Below, piece after piece: positions 21,867-33,379 of a stretch of DNA of 64,000 nucleotides. Under the pieces are notes generated by a model. That model was not told the DNA's origin, did not search any database, and saw nothing but the letters and a program-made list of their open reading frames with translations. Origin of the DNA: Sycobia sp. Sy_11 (Eukaryota > Arthropoda > Insecta > Hymenoptera > Epichrysomallidae); NCBI GenBank assembly GCA_018907035.1, contig JACCIC010000048.1:1333001-1397000 (forward strand). Reading direction: 5' to 3'. Each line of letters opens with the position of its first letter. Position 1 is the first letter of the stretch. A program made the translations under genes and the position numbers.

Positions 21867-24800
21867 TCAGGACTCTGGACGCATGGGAATCCCTTTGCGT
21901 CGCTTCCTTAGACCAGCAGCCGTTATAATCGGCAGGCCTCCCAGATTTTTGTGCGCCATGCTGGCCTTGATGTCCTCCACGTCGAGGAATGTAGCTATTA
22001 AATACAGCCATTTCCTTTCGGATATGTTTGGACAGTGGCACAGAATATATTCAGGGGTTTCATCTTCTGTGTAACAGTAGAGGTCCCTTGTGCGACCCAT
22101 CCTGCACCTGTGAGCATTAGGTTTACCGTGACCCGTGAGCATCTCGATAAGTACCTTAGCCCCTTTTCTACTGAGAATAAGAATAGCCTTGGTACAGTCC
22201 TTAGCATTTCTAATGACAGATCTAAAGGCTTTTCTCTGCCTGCATTTCCTTTTTTCTTCCCATTGTCGGCTGTTTTCTTCCGTTGCCCATCCCCCGATCT
22301 CCCCTTTGATGAGGGTGTTGCAGAGATCTATAGCCGACTCCAGGCCATTATAGGCAGTTCTAGCTCCCATTTTGGCTAGATCATCCGCCACCATGTTCAC
22401 CTTGATCTCTTGATGGCTCGGGACCCACAGTAGTGTGACCCTTATCTTCTCGGTCAACCTGTTCAGGATTAGAAAACAGTCTTTAACCAGTTTGGATCTT
22501 GTAGTATAGCTATTTAGTGCTTGTAATCCGGCCTTACTGTTTCAGCAGATGCAAATACGGATGGTGGGAGCCGCCTCCGTGGCCATGTCTGCCCTTCTCA
22601 TTATTGCCATTAGGTCAGCGTAAAAAATGGTGGGGTATCGATTGTTCCCCTGCCATTACTTCTGCGGTACACCCTTGCACCTGCATCCCTTTCATTTTCG
22701 GAGCCGTCTATGAACCACAGTTCTATAATATTTGGGGTGCCTGTTAAGCCATATTTCCATTCTTCTTTGGATGGGATACTGACTCTATATTTCTTGTCGA
22801 AGAGGAAACTTCTGTTCGTAGCGTCCAGGTTCATTCGTAAAATCGCCTTTCCGTCCAGTCTCTTGGAGAGCTGTAGTGGCCTCTCCCTGTGAATCTCTCC
22901 GAGCAACCTTTTAACTCTGCGCAGGACTTTTACAGCTGCACACGGCAAGGTCAGTGTGAATAGTTCTATCTTGAGGATCATGCCAAGCGCCACAGTAGGT
23001 GTAGACCTAATCGCGCCTGAGATGCTTCTCAATGTCATACTCCTCAGTTTGTCGAGTACGCTAACGTCAGAAGACAAGGCCGTTCTCTTCCATCACACCA
23101 GAGCACTATATGTTAGTTTGTGTTTTAAAACAGCCTCATATATCCACTTCGGCGTGTCTTTTCTGAGGCCCCACGTCCTACCTAAGGCCCTTCGAACCTG
23201 CCACAGGCAAGCCGTCAGCCTGTGACCTGTGTATTCCAGGTGATTTTTCCACGATATCTTACTATCGATGATAACACCTAGGCATTTCACTTAATTCTTG
23301 AGGGTTCAACCCACGTTGTTCAGTCTTTTCGGAAGGTCGTTCACCAGAAGGAACCAGATGAGTGGAGATAGGACGCCATCCTGCGGGCACTCTGATTCCA
23401 CTACGCCTCGTACTGTCGTACTCCCTTTACTGGTTTCCAGAAGGCGATTTCCCAATATATAGTCAATGTGGAATTCAATGCATAGGGAAATGTCGTGTCT
23501 ATGCATAGCCTCTTTAATAACTCTCCGTCATGTGTGGTTGAAAGCCCCTTCAATGTCCATGAGGATATCTACGGCAAAACCTTTGGCCTCCACTTGTATA
23601 CGTATTATAGAAACGGTCCTATGTAGTGCCGTCTCTGTGGATCTTCCGGCGCAATATGCGTGTTTGCTCTCTATGGAGTCGATTCTTCATCAAGGAATAC
23701 TTTTTGATAAATCTATCAATCGTTGTTTCTATCGTCTTAAGGATGAAGGATATCAAGCTAATGGGTCGAAAATCCTTTGGGGATGTATAATCACATTTAT
23801 CTGCTTTGGATATGAATACTACTCTTGTGCCTAGCCATCTAGATGGAACATGACATAGAGTGATCTTTGCCTTAGCCATTTTTATCATGGGTCTAACGAT
23901 GGCATCTTCGGCTCTTTACAAAAGGGCCGGATAAACTTCATCCGTTCCCGGTGCTTAAAATGGGTCAAATGAGCTAATGGCCCATCTGACTTTGTTGGGT
24001 GTAATAATGTGGTTTGCCAGCGTCCGGCTAGCAGCGAGTCTAGCATACCCAGACCAAACTCCCTCGTGTACTGTTGTGCTCTCATTTTGTTCTGCATCAC
24101 AGAATTAAGGAAAGTGTGCTTGGATGAGATATCTTAACGCTTCTTCATTCGATGTTACGTAACTGCCGTCGGGAGGTTTGAACATGCCAAGGATGGCATC
24201 AGGATTCTTTGAAAGAATCCTGCTCAACCTGCCCACCTCTTTTCGCTCGCAGATGCTTTCACAGCAATTTTTCCAGCTTTTCTCTCTGGCCGTCCTTACT
24301 GCATATATATATATATATATATATTTATCTCTAGAGGATCTGTATGCGTTCCAAGCAGATTCTCCACTTCTTCGCCTGGCTGACTGACAAAGACGCTTGA
24401 CTTTCTCTTTTAGATAGCTTAGTTTCCTATTTCACCAGCGGACCTCGACTTTGAGTTTAGCTTGTTTAGGGTGACAGTTTTCCGAAAAGGCATGTTTGAT
24501 TGCGTCAATAAAGGAATTCTTGGAGCTTTCAAGCGTTCGTTTCTCCCTGGTGTCATCAAGTATGTTCTTCAGTATGTCCTCGATGGACCATTTATATGCA
24601 TGCCAGTCTGTGCCCTCAGGATCACTGGGTATCCCCAAAGAAAATGTTACCATATCCTCCACCCTCCATCCGCTAATCACTATCCAAGGTTCTCGGATTA
24701 GTAATATGCATGTGTGCATCCCCGCCAAACTCCTGTGCATAATGACAGAGGTGTCTTTGCAGTAGTGCAAGTTAATTTGGAGGAATGAGATATCCGATGA

Positions 24801-24872
24801 AGCCATCCATGTCTTCATCGTGATCTCGTCCTCAGCATTGCCCGCAGGCACCTGTTTCTCACAACGGCTCAC
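21867..24872 (-). pseudogene. LOA-like ORF2 relic: APE endonuclease, RT, RNase H
   Basis: Endonuclease start near 24790: FLQINLHYCKD, then REPWIV, after which the text jumps to the end of the domain (PEGTDW), so most of the endonuclease is deleted. The linker ends at 24432. The reverse transcriptase runs 24100-23090: SPKDFRPISLISFILKTIE, AVDILMDIEGAFNHT, ECPQDGVLSPLIW, then directly VKCLGVIIDSKISWKNH. The YADD catalytic box and about 60 residues between LNNVG and VKCLG are missing. RNase H starts with LWFIDGSENE near 22730 and continues to LLWVPSHQEIKVNMVADDLA near 22420. The C-terminal tail has the C-x-C pair of YILCHCPN. At least two internal deletions and several frameshifts make it dead. 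Confidence 0.85.
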
Positions 24873-25032
24873 TTTGAAACTGATCCTGCTAATGAGATAT
24901 CAGGACGTGTGCTCAAGAGCCGCCAGCAATCCGGTGTGCGATTCCGGGATGGTTAGCACAAGGAGATGTTTATTTCTCGCGACGGCCATCTCTTCCTCTC
25001 CGACCTGGGTTTTGACGACGATCCTTCATGAC

Positions 25033-25740
25033 TCACTGCACCCCCATTTTGAGCCTAGGCCCCCAGGGTGAGTCCAGACTGGTCAGTTTTTCAGTTAGCC
25101 ACGCCTTTGCCTCTGGGTTGTTGATCACCAAAACCATTTCGCCCGCTCTACAGAAGGAGGCATCAAACCTAGGCCATTTGTCAGGTGGTGCACTGTAGCT
25201 CACCTTCGAAGTCGCCTTAAGAAACGCTGAAAACATGTCTGAGGTGATGGGTGTCTCAGGGTATTCCTCGTACAGCACGACACATGTCAGGAGGTTTGAC
25301 CTTTGGGCGTCCAAGAGAATCCCCGCACCCGCCAGCCTTCCTCCTGACGGTGGCGAAGAGCCATACTTTGAGCCTGTACCTTTGCCGTCCTCCTCCTTGG
25401 GTTTTTTTAGGTTTTATAGAGGCCAAAAGCGGGGTCTTATCAGGCGCTTGTGGACTTGTTGTCCCCATCCTCACTGGCCTGGGGACTAGGAGTCACAACC
25501 ACTTCAGGTTTAGAGCCTGGAACTGTGTCCGTCTTGACCTCCTGGCCTGTTGACGTATTCGAGGGGCCCGAGGGCAGTACTGCCCTTCGAGCTTTGTCTT
25601 TCATTTGAGGATTGTTTGTGTTATCCATTTTGATCCCAAGAGAAACTAGGGAAATGTTGACCAATGGCACAGAGCCACGGTTAGGTAAATTATTGGGCAT
25701 CATTAGAAATAAGCATAAATAAACATAAATAATATACAAT
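25033..25740 (-). pseudogene. LOA-like ORF1 relic (gag-like)
   Basis: Minus frames at 25440-25739, 25256-25474 and 25033-25314 read in order as one broken ORF1. The N-terminus is Ser/Thr/Pro-rich and polar (STGQEVKTDTVPGSKPEVVV). The middle is basic (KPKKTQGGGRQRYRLKVW). A folded-looking part follows, with DKWPRFDASF, VLVINNPEAKAWLTEKL and DSPWGPRLK. In LINEs ORF1 coats the element RNA. No zinc knuckle was found in the readable part, though 24840-24960 (minus) is Cys-containing. Assignment rests on position and general composition. Confidence 0.6.
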
Positions 25741-25864
25741 TTAGAAAATAGCTAAAATAAACAATACATTTTACATTTAAATGAACAAATGGGAAACCTG
25801 AACAAGGACATCAAATTTTTTTACTTAACAACTATTGAGCCCTCAGACTCGCACAGATGCCTCC

Positions 25865-26235
25865 ACATAACTGTAATTTAGTAAATATTTTTATCGGTCT
25901 GACAGTCTTTATAATATAATACATTAGCGAAAATAATGACGTGCTAAGTCAGATCAGATCCTTGTTTATATTCATCCCCCCCCCCCAAGGATCTGAAATA
26001 AAACTATTACTACAATAAATTATCATATATTAAAAATAAAAATTAATAATAAAATAAAAATAAAATAATAAATAAAATAACCATTTGTTATAGTAACAAG
26101 TTTTATTTCAGATTCTACGGTGGTGAACATAAACAAGGACTATCTGACTTAGCACGTCATTATTTTCGCTAATATATTATATTAAAAAGACCGTAAGACC
26201 GATAAAAAACAGTCGACATAAGTGCAATTTTTAAT
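25865..26235. mobile_element. PLE tails in inverted orientation
   Basis: 25870-25990 and 26100-26210 are inverted copies of one another. Landmarks are AATAATGACGTGCTAAGTCAG against CTGACTTAGCACGTCATTATT, and GATCTGAAATAAAACTA against GTTTTATTTCAGATTC. Each matches the PLE tail seen at 9150-9360 (TTTCAGATT, AACAAGGAC, ACAGTCGACATAAGTGCAATT). A C-run at 25977-25986 marks one inner edge. No hammerhead core lies between them. PLE terminal repeats are known to occur in inverted as well as direct arrangement. Confidence 0.7.
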
Positions 26236-27409
26236 TCTAATAACTTGAATGAAGTATTTTTTTTATATTTGATTTTTTTTCTTTTGCCTCATGATGTTTC
26301 AAATAATTATAGAAAACTAAGAGCCTCAGTGGAAAGCGATCGCTATTGAGATTTTCTTTATTATCACCAGGAATATTGAAAGAGGATATATAAAATAAAT
26401 ATAATAGAAGTATTAAATAATAGCAATAGTATTGACTATTAAATGATATTATAAATAAATAATAAAAAACACAATAAGAAAAAAAAGAAGATACCAAAGT
26501 CAAGACCACAGGTTTGAAATTTAGTTTTAGAACAGGAATTTAGAAGTGAATAGAAGTAAGGCTTGTTTTGGTGGAACCTAAAAAAAGGAGAGAGAAGAGA
26601 CGTGAATTGAAAGTATAAGTGTAAATACTTTGCAAAAAAAAAATTATATGATACATAATAAATATAGAAAGTAATTAGAAGAATTCGGATCAGATAAACA
26701 TAATGCTATAAATAAACATTATTTAATTGAACAACTATAAACATGAAGCTTTCAAAAACAAAAAAAAACAGCTTAGACGAGAAACAAATCCCGGCCAGAT
26801 CTCAAGTTTGAACTGCTATATTAAGACACAGCGAAATAATACCATACAATTAAATTGGAAACAAAACCGACGAGGAGAGACGGCTGCACACCCTTTTCGC
26901 AGAGACATGACAAATCCTTGGTATGGTCTACCAGGACCATGGAACGAGCCTCATAATCTATAGATGCATAAAAAAACAAAGGTCGCTCAGTTATGCTTTG
27001 TTACACATAAATATTCCCGACCGCACCTAGCTTTTGCTTTATTGGATGGTTGTGCTCCACAACTTTTCATCATTGCGAAACTTTTCTGTTAGTTGCAGAT
27101 CTGTACATCATTACGACTTTTGCAGACCTCCCGTTTATAGTGGGTTCCGAACCACTGTTTATTGCACTTTATTAAAACAAACTAGTAGTTTCTAACTAGT
27201 GTAACGGTTCGTTAATTGTTATTGCGGTTTCTTATTTGCTAATTTGTAGACCGGTGTATAGTGCCGATCTACTTATATAGGAAAATAATCTTTATATGTG
27301 TATATTTGTATGCTTTTGTTTGCCAGTATATGATATGATATGAAGAGTATATAATAAATTTACCTTCAATGTACAACTGTAATTTCCTACCTACCTATTC
27401 AGGTTTCTC
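26236..27409. other. No recognised gene
   Basis: AT-rich to 26700. The 90-codon minus frame at 26237 and the 78-codon plus frame at 26727 have no domain. 26880-27290 is less AT-rich and could be remaining Gypsy internal sequence such as gag, but no motif supports that. Confidence 0.4.
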
Positions 27410-27414
27410 TGTAA

Positions 27415-28690
27415 TATCTGTTTTTAGCAGATTTTCTATCGCTTCGAATGTCTCCTTGGTCTGGAGGAGTTCTTTAACTAGATTTACGAGGCCCTTGTAA
27501 TTCGCCTGGCTCAATAGAGCTCGCACATCAATAGAGGTCTTATTTTCTTTCTGGAACCTGATCCTAATTTCGTTATATTTAGGACAGACGGACAGTACGT
27601 GCTCTGATATGTCCGCCTTTTACGTTGGGAAAAGTCTCTCAACTATCAGCTCCATCACTTTCGCGTCTCGTAGTTCCGGCGGACCCCGACCGCCCAGGGC
27701 GCATGTTAAAATTTTATAACTGTTGTCCCAGGGATCCGAGTCCACTTCGTCGATTAGTTTTGCCCAACACCGTTTCTTACTGTCATTGATCGCGTATCTC
27801 AGTCGCTGTCTGGCGCGACTATACTCCGCAGAGTATAGTCCCACTACGCGTCGACTTCAGGCTCGTTGAGCTTTCCGTCTCAGCTTCAAACAATTGCTTC
27901 TGAGATCCGCGATCTCGGCTGTCCACCAGTATGTTTGTCGTCTGTTTCGTACTTTCCGTTTCCTGGGCTTGGTGGCATCGCATAGGCGCTGGAGAAAACC
28001 AGTCGTTGCCGACGCTAACGCCTCCACCCTGTCCCGTTTCGTCAACTCTTGAGGCACCTCTCGTAAGGGAGGTTCTGCATGTTGCAGATACCTTTCGAGT
28101 TCGTCTATGTCTAGGCGTTTGGCGTTCCATCCCGTGGATCTTATGCCCCGCCTCCTCGTCTATCTCGTCGCGTCTGTCTGTTTGAAGGCAATGTTAAATT
28201 AAAATTTTAAATAAATTAAATCTGGTGATCATTGGCAGTATAGTCCTGGATCACCCGCCACGCCCTTATCCTAGTCCAAATTCTGTCCGAGGTCAGAGTC
28301 ACGTCTGGTATGGAGTTACCATACCCCGATCGTCTGTACGTCGGTATTGTTCCTTCGTTAACTACTGCCAGGTCCAGCCTTGCGGCCATCTCCAGCAGCA
28401 GTCTTCCCCGTCTGTTGGTCAAGGGGAAGATCGATCGCCACTCGATCGCCCGTGCATTAAAATCGCCCGCCACGATTACGTTACCAGGAATTTCCCGCAC
28501 CGCGTCCTCGATTTTTCCAAGTTTAGAAGCGTACTCGGAGGCACTGCTGTTTAGGCTCAGGTAAACACTGACATAGTTTATGTCAGCGACCGTCACCCAG
28601 ATACAGTCCTCCTCAGCCCCGCTGCGTACGATATTCGACGCGCCCTTTCCGCGTAGCCAAACTGCGGACTTGCCGGAGCTACTTGCGAGC
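27415..28690 (-). pseudogene. R1-like ORF2 relic: endonuclease and linker, RT missing
   Basis: 28216-28692 (minus) encodes most of an APE-type endonuclease: VSVYLSLNSSASEYASKL, IVAGDFNARAIEW, TNRRGRLLLEMAARLDL, IPDVTLTSDRI and ending YTANDHQI. The linker follows at 27857-28130 (REVPQELTKRDRVEALASA, then QTYWWTAEIADLRSNCLKLR) and 27620-27844 (YSRARQRLRYAINDSKKRCW). Right after VERLFPT the text jumps in another frame to the C-terminal end (ADISEHVLSVCPKYNEIR, 27415-27615). The whole RT core and thumb are therefore lost in one clean deletion near 27615. The DGDFNAR-type catalytic box is intact, but the element cannot reverse transcribe. Confidence 0.87.
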
Positions 28691-28804
28691 AAAGTCGGTA
28701 ATCGTCTGTCTTTGTATTGTCGATGTCCAGTTCCGCCGCAATCTACGGGAGCAGTGCGTCTGCCACGCTATTCCCGTTCATATTGCATTGGAGTATCGTC
28801 ATCG

Positions 28805-29889
28805 TCATTGTGTGACTGTCTTTGTCTTCTGTTCTGTTAGTACTATCCTGAACGCGACACACGTAGATGATCCAGGTAAGTATCCCCTGTCTCGGATATT
28901 ATCCCCAGTGCACAGAAAATACTCCCCACGACTCTTGCAGTCCTTGTGGGAATGACTCTCGAGACCGCATCGCCAGCAGCAGCTTCGTCTGTCCAGTCCT
29001 TTACAGTCTTTCCGTACATGACCGAATGCGAGGCATCTATAGCATCGCGAGACGCGTATCCTTGCTTTTATTCTTGATATAACCCACCCGATTTTAATAT
29101 GCTCTTTCCTTAAGAGGTCGGTAGCCTCTTTTACGTCAAAATTGCAGACCTCCATTCTCTGTCCTCGACTATTAATGTCGAAAACATGGGGCCGACGGTC
29201 TGCAGTCCGTCCCGTTTCCCGATTTAGCGCGTTCGCGATGTCCTTGTCGGTCGTGGCACAGTCCAAGTATAGGAATTCCAGTGTCACCCTGGAGGTCAAA
29301 TCTTTTACTCGTCCAGCTTCTTCTTATTGTTCTGACTTGAGTATTACTCTTGTCAGGATCCACCTTTGGTCGTATTGTTCATACCACGGCTACGTACGTC
29401 TGTCCCTCAGCCGACTTGATCATGTTCGCTCCTCCCCTGCCTTTGAGGTTAGGGCGATCAGACCCGCGACCTTGGAGTCTCGCTTTTATCTGCACTATTG
29501 TCTGTTTGTTGTCCGTCTCGGTAGTTTTGGGTTTTTTATGTTTTGAGACCACCGTCGCTCATGTTACGGTCTCGGTTGTCCGCTATTGTGCGGCCGCCTG
29601 CTCTGGAGTAGGGGTCTGACGGTCTCTTTTCCGTTTTCGTCTCATTTCCTTTATCTTTTAGTTTTTGTCGGAGCAGTCTCATTCGCTTGAGTTCATACTG
29701 TCCGATTTCCACTGCTTCATTGATCTCACTCAGACCGTTTTTTATTATTTGACTTAAATTTTTTTGTATGCATGTCCTTTCCATCATTTTACTTAGGACT
29801 CTGCTTATTGTGTAAAATTTCTCCTGCAATTTACAATCAGCAGCTTCCCAAGTTGCCGGCGATCTATAAACATTCGCACTTTCATTCAT
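28805..29889 (-). pseudogene. R1-like ORF1 relic with CCHC zinc knuckles
   Basis: The C-terminal part at 28805-29299 carries VTLEFLYLDCATTDKDIANA and then consecutive zinc knuckles: CYRCLAFGHVRKDC, CWRCGLESHSHKDC and a following C-x-L-C piece, the nucleic-acid-binding end of R1 ORF1 proteins. The upstream part at 29536-29889 is a charged coiled-coil-like stretch (QYELKRMRLLRQKLKDKG). The two are joined by a short frame at 29172-29363, so frameshifts have broken the gene. Confidence 0.8.
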
Positions 29890-30022
29890 ACTGCTACCTG
29901 TAACATTTTCTGTCCAGGTTACCTACTGGTGTGATAGGACAGCCGGGAAACTCCATTGACTCAGTGAGTGGACAGGGTGCTTAGCACTGCCGGAGCAGTG
30001 CTCACCCAGTCCGTCCTGTATA

Positions 30023-30025
<3 letters not shown>

Positions 30026-30076
<51 letters not shown>

Positions 30077-30077
30077 T
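30026..30077. repeat. (TTA)n microsatellite
   Basis: About seventeen TTA/TAT trinucleotides. On the minus strand it reads (TAA)n, a common 3' tail of non-LTR elements, so it could be the tail of the R1-like fragment to its right. Confidence 0.9.
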
Positions 30078-30166
30078 ATCCTGTGTTATCATCCAGACGG
30101 ACGTTGCAAACAACTTCTTTTATGGACCGCTTACCTGCTTGTAGTCGGTAAGCTATGCTCAAGGGT

Positions 30167-30425
30167 CTAATTACCCTTCACGGTGACAAAGTCTTGCCAT
30201 TTGGTCTCTTTAATATGCCTTAATCTACGAACATACTCTTTTCTGGCCGCTTTGTATTCTTTATTGAAGTACTCCCATATGATGGGATCACCCTCTTTCT
30301 GGAATACTCGACGGGCTCGATTTGTAACCCTTTTCGTACTATTTAATTTAGGGTTCCACCAGCGAACCCTCTTAGCAGCTACCCTATTCCTTCTATGTAG
30401 ATCTGCTCGCACGTGAACAATGACA
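30167..30425 (-). pseudogene. R1-like LINE fragment (pre-RT linker)
   Basis: An 81-codon minus frame reads RVRWWNPKLNSTKRVTNRAR, then FNKEYKAARKEYVRRLRHIK and KWQDFV. This WWN...L and (R/K)-rich KEY pattern is typical of the linker between endonuclease and reverse transcriptase in R1-clade ORF2. It differs from the equivalent part of the neighbouring element (WWTAEI), so it comes from a second LINE copy. Confidence 0.75.
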
Positions 30426-30439
30426 ATTTATAAAAGGTA

Positions 30440-32010
30440 GTAATCTATAGAGCACCTGAAAACAGTGCTCAGACAACAGTTTAGGCCTATATTAGATCAC
30501 GACCAGCATAGGTTGTAAAAACAGCCATAATTCTAGTCATATCGTTTATGCAGCTACCAGATGGCCAGCTCTGCTCCAATGACAGAGAAGTAGACTTACC
30601 TTTAAAAATAGATGGGGAACAAGTCACGACGCGCTTCGAAGTGTTTACCTCTTTAACGTACGATATCATCCTTTGAATAGATATCCTAGTACAACTATAA
30701 GTGACAATTAATTCCCCCTAGACGACCTGGCATACGCCGAGAAAAATTATAAGACACTTTATGACCCGTATGAATAACGAACTGCGGGCAATCACCGCTT
30801 TAGTAGCGGGAAACGGATTTGCTACATTGGAGCAGAGAGAGACAGGCCACAAGTAAACCAGCTGTTAAACCAGCTAATACGAGAAAAGTCAGTGACCCTC
30901 AGGCTGGTATAGATGCCCTCACATTATATAGACGTACAAGGCTACCAATCGATTAAGCAGCTCCTTCGCCGCATTCCGGACAAACTACTAAGACAGGTCC
31001 CCGAAGAAGTTGACAAACTTCTCGCCGAAAGCATTATAGAACTTTCGGAAACGCTCGTGGTGCAGTTGTCCGGTGGTGCAGTTGTGCAATTGCCGGCCGA
31101 AAACGGACGGCGAGATCAGGTTCTGCGTAGATTATAGGGCACTTAACCAATTGTCGAAGAACGATGCATATTCTCTTCTTCAGATAAACGTCCTATTGGA
31201 TAATCTATGTGATTCTCGTCATCTGTCTAAGAGAGACTTGAGCCAGGCGTATCACCAGATACCTTTAGATGACGACAGTAAGGAAATAACTGCTTTTGAA
31301 GTCCCACAGAAAGGACTGTTTCAATTCGCACGAATTCCATATAGGCTGACCAATGCCCCGGCCAGCTTTCAGCGTGGCATAGATGTAGTGTTTAGACAGC
31401 AGTGGCAACCCTGCGTCTTTATAAACACTGTCCAGAATGTCAGTTGTATATAGTTTCCCAGAGGGGACCAGCCAGCCTGATGACGCATAGAAATGTAGAA
31501 GGTCCATGAATAAGCACGGCTACTGACATAATAGGTCTCTCTCCCGCCAGTAAAGGGCCATATAAATATCTCTTAATCTTCGAGGATCTCTTCACCAATT
31601 ATATGTAATTTCGACCACTGCGCAAGGCGACAGAACAGGTGATACTCCAAGCGCTCGAATAATTAGATGGGTTTAAATGGGGTTGCCCTAAATTCTTGAT
31701 CTCCGAAAATGGCACCGAGTTCGCCAACAAGCTGGTTAAACGACGACTTGACAAGTCCTTAAACACGCGAACCCTGTATATCAGTTAAACCGTACGTTTA
31801 AGGGTCTGATCTCAATCTTCATAAAAGAAGATCATGAAGATTGGGACATACATCTGTCAGAACCGGCTTTCGCCATGAATACTTCTATGCAAGCAAGTAC
31901 TCAGGCTTCGGCAGCCTTAAATTTTTTAAAATCTTCTTAAATTTTGGCATAAACCCTAGAGAGATTCTCACATATAGAAACATCCGCGTAAACAAATAAC
32001 CACTTCAGCT
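30440..32010 (+). pseudogene. Gypsy LTR retrotransposon pol relic: protease end, RT, integrase
   Basis: Plus-strand order is typical of Gypsy pol. The end of the protease is near 30575-30690 (VDLPLKIDGEQVTTRFEVF, then LTYDIIL). Reverse transcriptase runs 30913-31453 and contains FCVDYRALNQLSKNDAYSL, LSKRDLSQAYHQIPL, FEVPQKGLFQFARIP and NAPASFQR, but is cut before its YxDD box. Integrase pieces are at 31540-31740 (PPVKGPYKYLLIFEDLFTNY, PKFLISENGTEFANKLVK) and 31840-31990 (DWDIHLSEPAFAMNTSMQAS). RNase H and part of integrase are lost. Frameshifts and stops abound. It is flanked at a distance by LTR copies at 19921 and 32537. No envelope-like gene was seen. Confidence 0.85.
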
Positions 32011-32536
32011 GCTAACACCTGTTGACTGGCTGGATCAAATGAAACAATTACTAGTCATTTATGAGTTAGTCAAGAGAAATTGATATGCAGCCAACAAGAA
32101 ACAGTATTATTGTATTAAACAATAAAACAAATTGTAATAAAAACATAAGAGAAGCATCGTTTGAGGAAAATGCGATGGTCTGTAGAAGGAACCATGTCTT
32201 GTCATCAGGGCCGGATAAACTTGCAGCAAAATTAACACTGAAATTTATTGCTTCGTGCCAAAATGTTAGAAACCTCTTCTGTCATTTCGAGCTAGAAGAC
32301 ATGAACGACAGAAAGAAAACAAGAGTACACGTTTGGACATAAAAAAATATTATCCCCGTAAAGTTTTATTCCCCTAATCTGAATCACGTGCAGAATTGGT
32401 TTCGAGCGGTTCTGATTCCCACACGTTTTAATCCCCATCCCCAAAAGTAACCTTACCTGACTAACTTGAGCACAGACGCGTAAAGAATTCAAGTAAGAAT
32501 AAACGCTCATCACACGTCGGTTTGGAAGGAGGAATT
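32011..32536. other. Gypsy 3' internal region or flank; no gene
   Basis: AT-rich 85-codon plus frame (32085) without domain and a 145-codon minus frame overlapping the LTR. Nothing recognisable as envelope or other product. Confidence 0.4.
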
Positions 32537-33115
32537 TGTAACCAGCCATGTTGCTAATCTGCATCAGCGTAAACCGAGTGTTCGTGCGCGTATGCGAGAA
32601 TGCACGTATTACAAGCCGCGAGAGTACACGATGAGCGAAGAGAAAGGAGAGAAAGTCGCAAACTATAGAACAAAGCCATCGTCTTCGCGCTGCCAACGGA
32701 CACGGTCGCATCGAGGTTAGCGTCACCAAAAAGAACCATCCACCAATCTACATCCACTGATTATACCAGCATCTCGGCTATCCAGCCGATCCACCCGGGA
32801 GATTACCCGAGAAGCTCCGGTAGCCACCCAAAACTGTGCAGCCGCCGTCAGGGTCATTCGAGCACCACCATAGAACTAGAGAAGGAAGGAAGGAAGGAAA
32901 AGAGAAAGAGATAGAGGAAACGCACAGAGAAACGAGAAGAAGACCCGAACGAAAGGAGGTCCGGATCGAAAGGAAGCATCAGCACTGTCGACCCCGCTGC
33001 AAATAGCTTCTACATTTGTATTTGGTTTAAGTGCGCGTCTCAACATAAGTGCACGCCATTGCAGACAGCGGACGTACAACGATGTGACTATTTATTGTCT
33101 ATATTCTACATATAT
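32537..33115 (+). mobile_element. Gypsy long terminal repeat (3' copy), truncated
   Basis: Direct match to 19921-20420. It appears to start TGTAACCAGCCATG and runs to a (TA)-rich tract at 33120. The last third of the LTR is missing relative to the 5' copy. The divergence between the two LTRs is obvious by eye, so the insertion is old. Frames inside (67 codons minus) are by-products. Confidence 0.72.
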
Positions 33116-33119
33116 ATTT

Positions 33120-33136
33120 ATATTTATATATATATA

Positions 33137-33178
<42 letters not shown>

Positions 33179-33232
33179 ATATATAATATATATATAATAT
33201 ATATATATATATAATATATATATATATATATG

Positions 33233-33286
<54 letters not shown>

Positions 33287-33297
33287 ATATATATTAT
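33120..33297. repeat. Long imperfect (TA)n/(TAA) tract
   Basis: Runs of TATATA interrupted by TAATATAAT over almost 180 bases. The Ile-Tyr frame across it is an artefact. Confidence 0.95.
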
Positions 33298-33379
33298 GCC
33301 ATCATTTCTTTTGTTCAAACTGAAAAACTAAATATAGTTTATGTAATTACTGACTTCTGTATGATTTGGCATACAGAAA

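Larger units (their letters stand above)
21796..25740 (-). mobile_element. LOA-like non-LTR retrotransposon, internally deleted
   Basis: A minus-strand LINE with ORF1, endonuclease, reverse transcriptase and RNase H in that order. Its 3' end lies at 21800-21845, where the minus strand finishes in AATAATAATAAT, a short-repeat tail of the type seen in I-group LINEs. The RNase H domain after the reverse transcriptase and the overall wording favour the LOA clade, though a related I-group clade is possible. It lies between the 5' LTR and pol of the plus-strand Gypsy element, so it probably inserted into it. Confidence 0.8.
27410..29990 (-). mobile_element. R1-like non-LTR retrotransposon, reverse transcriptase deleted
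   Basis: Minus-strand LINE with a gag-like ORF1 carrying zinc knuckles, an R1-type endonuclease and the linker that precedes the reverse transcriptase. It then jumps to the very C-terminus. About 100 bases of GC-richer 5' leader lie at 29890-30020, next to a (TTA)n tract. R1 elements normally sit in ribosomal RNA genes. No rDNA is visible here, so this is a dispersed relative. Confidence 0.8.

Noticed and set aside
21796..22379. Plus-strand frames over the LOA-like RNase H region
   Set aside because: Shadows of the minus-strand RNase H domain.
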